Shown piece after piece: positions 6,025-8,449 of a stretch of 8,449 nt of DNA; within the stretch, counting starts at the first letter, position 1, and each line of letters opens with the position of its first letter. A program made the position numbers and the translations under genes. The notes under the pieces are model-generated. The model was not told where the DNA came from. It made no database searches and saw nothing but the letters and a program-made list of their open reading frames with translations. The DNA is from Chloroflexota bacterium (lineage in GTDB: Bacteria; Chloroflexota; UBA6077). Where the stretch lies: assembly GCA_023380955.1 (NCBI GenBank), contig JAMCTB010000076.1, positions 1 through 8,449 of the forward strand. Direction: 5' to 3'.

Positions 6025-6963
6025 CTACGGGTAGCTCTCCATCACGGTTTCGGGCAGCTTCTCGATGAAGTGCTGGGCCGCGATGGCGGCCGTTGTGCCG
6101 TCGCCGACGGCCGTGGTGATCTGGCGGGTGAGCTGCGATCTCAGGTCACCGGCGGCGTAGATCCCCAGGACCGAGGTCTCCATGTTGGAGTTGGTGAGGA
6201 CGTAGCCGTACTTGTCGTGCTCCACGTGGCCGCAGAAGAGCTGGGTGTTGGGGACGAAGCCGATGAAGATGAACACGCCGGTGACGTCCAGTCTCCCCTC
6301 CTTGCCGTCCCGCTGGAAGGTGACGTACTCCACCTGATCGGTCCCGTGGATCGACGTCACCAGGGTGTTGAGGTGGATCTCTATCTTGGGGTTCCCCCTG
6401 GCCCGCTCGATCAGGGTGGGGGATGCCCGGAAATCGGACCTCCTGTGCAATAGATGCACCTTTCGGGCGAAACGGGTGAGGAAGACCGCCTCCTCTACCG
6501 CCGCGTCGCCGCCGCCCACTACCGCGATCTCATGATCCTGGAAGAAGGCCCCGTCGCAGATGGCGCAGTAGGAGACGCCCCTGCCGGCGAACTCCTCCTC
6601 GCCCGGCACCCCCATCTTCCGCGGCTCGCCCCCCGCCGTCACGATGACGGCCTTGGCCAGGTACTGCTTACCGCTCTCCGCCTCCACCAGCTTCCGCTCG
6701 CCCTTCGGCTTGACGCAGCGCACCTCGTCCAGCTCGATCTGGAGCCCCAGCTTCCGCACCTGGCGCTCCATGCGCTGAGCCAGCTCCGGCCCCGATATGC
6801 TCTCGAAACCGGGGTAGTCCTCGACCCTCTCGGTGTTCATCAGCTGGCCGCCAGGCCACTTCTTCTCTATGAGCAGCGCTTTCAGCTTGGCTCGGGATGC
6901 GTACAGGCCCGCCGTCAATCCGGCAGGTCCGCCTCCCACGATCACCACGTCGTACTCTTCCAT
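6025..6963 (-). CDS. trxB: Thioredoxin-disulfide reductase
   Basis: This cytoplasmic FAD enzyme passes electrons from NADPH to thioredoxin. The FAD-binding motif is VGGGPAGLTAGLYA (13-26 counting from the upstream GTG). The redox-active pair is C137/C140 in CAICDG. The pyridine-nucleotide motif is VGGGDAAVEEA (153-163), and HRRSDFRAS (177-185) carries the arginine pair that favours NADPH. The second FAD motif is YAAGDLRS (273-280) with RQITTAVGDG (284-293). Length is normal. A GTG at 6975 would give 316 residues, but that codon lies within the GGAGGTG that serves as Shine-Dalgarno. The ATG at 6963, nine nt after GGAGGTG, is therefore chosen, giving 312 residues. The mrp gene ends 81 nt upstream on the same strand with no obvious terminator, so the two are probably cotranscribed. 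An NADH-, ferredoxin- or other-donor variant of this fold cannot be fully excluded. Confidence 0.93.
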   Translation of the reverse strand: MEEYDVVIVGGGPAGLTAGLYASRAKLKALLIEKKWPGGQLMNTERVEDYPGFESISGPELAQRMERQVRKLGLQIELDEVRCVKPKGERKLVEAESGKQYLAKAVIVTAGGEPRKMGVPGEEEFAGRGVSYCAICDGAFFQDHEIAVVGGGDAAVEEAVFLTRFARKVHLLHRRSDFRASPTLIERARGNPKIEIHLNTLVTSIHGTDQVEYVTFQRDGKEGRLDVTGVFIFIGFVPNTQLFCGHVEHDKYGYVLTNSNMETSVLGIYAAGDLRSQLTRQITTAVGDGTTAAIAAQHFIEKLPETVMESYP

Positions 6964-6986
6964 CGGGGATGACACCTCCAGACGGC
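6958..6986 (-). promoter_or_regulatory. Ribosome binding site that decides the trxB start
   Basis: On the minus strand GGAGGTG (6979-6973) is followed by TCATCCCCG and then ATG at 6963. The spacing is nine nt. The alternative GTG start at 6975 is itself the last three bases of this site and so would have no usable spacing. Confidence 0.6.
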
Positions 6987-7044
6987 CGCAACTTCAACCG
7001 AGCCTCTGCAGCCCCTGTGCCAGAAGAAACCGCAACAACTTCGG

Positions 7045-8136
7045 CTAGCCCCTTCGCGCCGTGGCCTCAGCGCTCTCGCTTCCTCTCACAGAGCCGAGCA
7101 CGCTAACCCTGGCGGCTACCCGGCCCGCCATCTTCCGGAAGGCCTCCGAGACCGGGGACTGGGGGGCCACCACCAGGATCGGCTGCCCCGTATCTCCTCC
7201 CGCCCTGACGGCGGGATCCAGGGGAAGCTCGCCCAGCAGCGGGACGTCGTGCTTCTCGGCTATCCTCCGGGCTCCACCCTGGCCAAAGATGTCCGTCCGC
7301 TCGTTGCAGTGGGGGCAGAGGAAGTAGCTCATGTTCTCGACGATCCCCAGGATAGGGATGTTGAGTCGCTCGAACATGGAGACGGCCTTCAGGGCGTCGG
7401 CCACGGCTACATCCTGCGGGGTAACCACCACGACCAGGCCGCTCAGGGGTATGGCCTGGGCGAGGGTCAGCGAGGCGTCGCCGGTGCCCGGCGGCAGGTC
7501 CACCACCAGGTAGTCCAGCTCGCCCCAATCCACGTCGGTGAGGAGCTGCTCCACCATCTTCCCAACCATGGGGCCTCGCCAGATGACCGGCGTGCTCTCG
7601 TCGACGAAGAAGCCCATGGAGATCATCTTGACCTCGTGGCTGAGAGCCGGAAGGATCTTGTCTCCGTCTTGCTGGGGCGGGGTCTGAACCCCGAGCATCT
7701 GGGGGATATTGGGGCCCCAGACGTCCGCGTCCAGCAGTCCGACCTTGGCGCCGGATTCGGCCAGGGCGAGGGCCAACCCCACGGAGACGGTGGACTTACC
7801 CACTCCCCCCTTGCCGCTGCCAACCGCTATCACGTTCCGAACGCCCGGAATCATCGCCTTCTCTCGCTGGGCCGTGCGGACCCTGGAGGTCAGCTTGACC
7901 TGCACCTCTTTCACGCCCGGGATCGCCATCACGGCCTCCCTGGCCTGCCTCTCGATCTCGCTCTTGAGGGGGCATGCGGGGGTCGTGAGGACCACGGTGA
8001 AACCGACACTGGAACCCTCGACCTGGAGATCCTCCACCATGCCCAGGCTTACCAGGTCGCGGTGCAGCTCGGGCTCCTGGACGGTGCCGAGGACCTTGAG
8101 CACATCCTCTTTGGTGACATCCTTCTTGCCGAACAC
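7045..8136 (-). CDS. mrp: Mrp/NBP35-family Fe-S cluster carrier ATPase with N-terminal MIP18/DUF59 domain
   Basis: This cytoplasmic P-loop ATPase is of the ApbC/Mrp type, which binds and delivers [4Fe-4S] clusters to target proteins. Residues 6-82 form a MIP18 (DUF59) domain with the conserved TTPACPLKSEI (51-61, C55). The deviant Walker A is GKGGVGKST (108-116), with both lysines K109 and K114. GLLDADVWGPNIPQMLG (133-149) is the Mrp signature, and DLPPGTGD (213-220) is switch II. The cluster-binding CPHC is at C274/C277. The 363-residue length is normal for this domain layout. The start is GTG at 8136 with GGAGGAGGAG 6 nt upstream. It leads a likely mrp-trxB unit and is divergent from a SufR-like regulator, which fits an Fe-S supply role under redox or iron control. 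Assignment to the family is firm; the client proteins are unknown. Confidence 0.93.
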   Translation of the reverse strand: MFGKKDVTKEDVLKVLGTVQEPELHRDLVSLGMVEDLQVEGSSVGFTVVLTTPACPLKSEIERQAREAVMAIPGVKEVQVKLTSRVRTAQREKAMIPGVRNVIAVGSGKGGVGKSTVSVGLALALAESGAKVGLLDADVWGPNIPQMLGVQTPPQQDGDKILPALSHEVKMISMGFFVDESTPVIWRGPMVGKMVEQLLTDVDWGELDYLVVDLPPGTGDASLTLAQAIPLSGLVVVVTPQDVAVADALKAVSMFERLNIPILGIVENMSYFLCPHCNERTDIFGQGGARRIAEKHDVPLLGELPLDPAVRAGGDTGQPILVVAPQSPVSEAFRKMAGRVAARVSVLGSVRGSESAEATARRG

Positions 8137-8178
8137 TAAACGCTCCTCCTCCGGGGCTTCTGTAGGCTGTCCAGCAGC

Positions 8179-8207
8179 ATTCTAACTCGCCGGGTGGAGT
8201 TGCGCAA
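8179..8207 (-). promoter_or_regulatory. Candidate sigma-70 promoter for mrp-trxB
   Basis: On the minus strand TTGCGC (8207-8202) and TAGAAT (8184-8179) are separated by exactly 17 nt. The -10 matches five of six bases and the -35 three of six. Transcription would start near 8172, about 35 nt before the GTG. The -35 lies in an inverted repeat (8202-8215). Confidence 0.5.
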
Positions 8208-8240
8208 TTGTGCGCGATAAAAATGGTAAATAGCGCGCTA
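8202..8240. promoter_or_regulatory. Two small palindromes in the mrp / SufR-like divergent region (possible operators)
   Basis: GCGCA-ATTG-TGCGC (8202-8215) overlaps the -35 of the leftward promoter. TAGCGCGCTA (8231-8240) is a perfect 10-bp palindrome. GCGCTACC at 8235-8242 recurs inverted as GGTAGCGC at 8310-8317, right at the expected start of the rightward transcript. Such symmetry fits binding by a dimeric winged-helix regulator, but no consensus is recognised. Confidence 0.35.
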
Positions 8241-8295
8241 CCAGGAAAGGATAAGGCTATAGCAACTATCTCTACTGTCCATTCCTGGCCCGTTA

Positions 8296-8304
8296 TGTTA
8301 TGAT
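8296..8304 (+). promoter_or_regulatory. Extended -10 promoter for the SufR-like regulator gene
   Basis: TGTTATGAT is an extended -10 element (TG, one base, then TATGAT, five of six matches). No good -35 is seen 17 nt upstream (TGTCCA at 8276-8281), as is common with extended -10 promoters. The start would be near 8311, giving a leader of about 77 nt. Confidence 0.45.
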
Positions 8305-8387
8305 CGCGCGGTAGCGCAGCCCCGCCCAGGCGGCTGCGGACACCCGTCGGCCTAGAGGGGATGGTTCGGATGGAGGGGGAGACTACG

Positions 8388-8449
8388 ATGCAGCCAACCC
8401 GATGGGAGATACTCCAACTCCTCAAACGGCGCGGGCGAGCCACGGTGGA
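8388..8449 (+). CDS. Winged-helix transcriptional regulator, SufR/ArsR-like (N-terminus only, cut by window edge)
   Basis: Only the first 20 codons are present: MQPTRWEILQLLKRRGRATV, with the next codon cut. The pattern PTRWEILQLLKRRGxATV is the first helix of a winged-helix domain as in SufR-type Fe-S regulators and other ArsR/DeoR-like proteins of this size. The ATG at 8388 is favoured because GGGGGAG (8375-8381) lies six nt upstream. In-frame ATGs at 8361 and 8370 would add nine or six residues. The gene is divergent from mrp-trxB, so it may control that unit and itself. Too little is visible to see cluster-binding cysteines, so the SufR assignment rests on the N-terminus and context. Confidence 0.6.
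   Translation, partial: MQPTRWEILQLLKRRGRATV

Noticed and set aside
7045..8136. Unusual fusion of DUF59 to an Mrp ATPase
   Set aside because: This domain order is common among bacterial Mrp proteins and is not noteworthy.
7249..8139. A 296-codon open frame on the plus strand opposite mrp
   Set aside because: It is antisense to an unmistakable Mrp ATPase, and its translation is biased in composition without domains.

Overview
The window is GC-rich bacterial DNA holding six complete genes, one gene cut by the right edge and a possible gene tail at the left edge. The style suggests a Chloroflexota-like or similar high-GC, menaquinone-using bacterium. The clues are the single-chain membrane EMO/FadF-type Fe-S oxidoreductase, the aldolase-VOC fusion, GTG and TTG starts with strong Shine-Dalgarno sites, and short GC-rich dispersed intergenic repeats. 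This placement is an inference from gene types; no marker gene is present to prove it.

Layout. (1) Positions 1-65: a possible last fragment of a rightward gene. (2) 94-2139, minus: a 681-residue membrane protein with a NarI-like cytochrome b part, two [4Fe-4S] ferredoxin motifs and two CCG (heterodisulfide-reductase-like) domains, most likely an ETF:menaquinone oxidoreductase. (3) 2240-3241, minus: a LacI-family regulator. (4) 3242-3634: a 393-bp divergent control region with a 34-bp palindrome at 3304-3337 that can be read as two abutting LacI-type operators, plus two candidate rightward promoters. (5) 3635-4669 and 4836-5858, plus: 2-keto-3-deoxygluconate kinase, then a KDPG aldolase fused to a VOC (glyoxalase-fold) domain. 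They are separated by a repeat-like element of about 120 bp. (6) About 5897-5993: a chain of perfect hairpins between converging genes. (7) 6025-6963, minus: thioredoxin reductase, and upstream of it 7045-8136, minus: an Mrp/NBP35-type Fe-S carrier ATPase, probably one transcription unit. (8) 8137-8387: a divergent promoter region with small palindromes. (9) 8388 to the right end, plus: the start of a winged-helix regulator resembling SufR/ArsR-type proteins.

How the parts work together. LacI, kdgK and eda-VOC form a compact lower Entner-Doudoroff / uronate-breakdown module: KdgK makes KDPG from 2-keto-3-deoxygluconate, the aldolase splits it to pyruvate and glyceraldehyde 3-phosphate, and the divergent LacI protein is the likely local repressor. 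The Mrp, TrxB and SufR-like trio forms an Fe-S / thiol-redox neighbourhood. The EMO-like protein stands apart functionally and would pass electrons from acyl-CoA dehydrogenases (via ETF) to menaquinone; no etfAB genes are in the window.

I see no phage, transposase, CRISPR array, tRNA or rRNA, and no clear new multi-gene system. The items most worth a second look are the tandem palindromic operator, the aldolase-VOC fusion with a full set of possible metal ligands, and the structured intergenic repeats.
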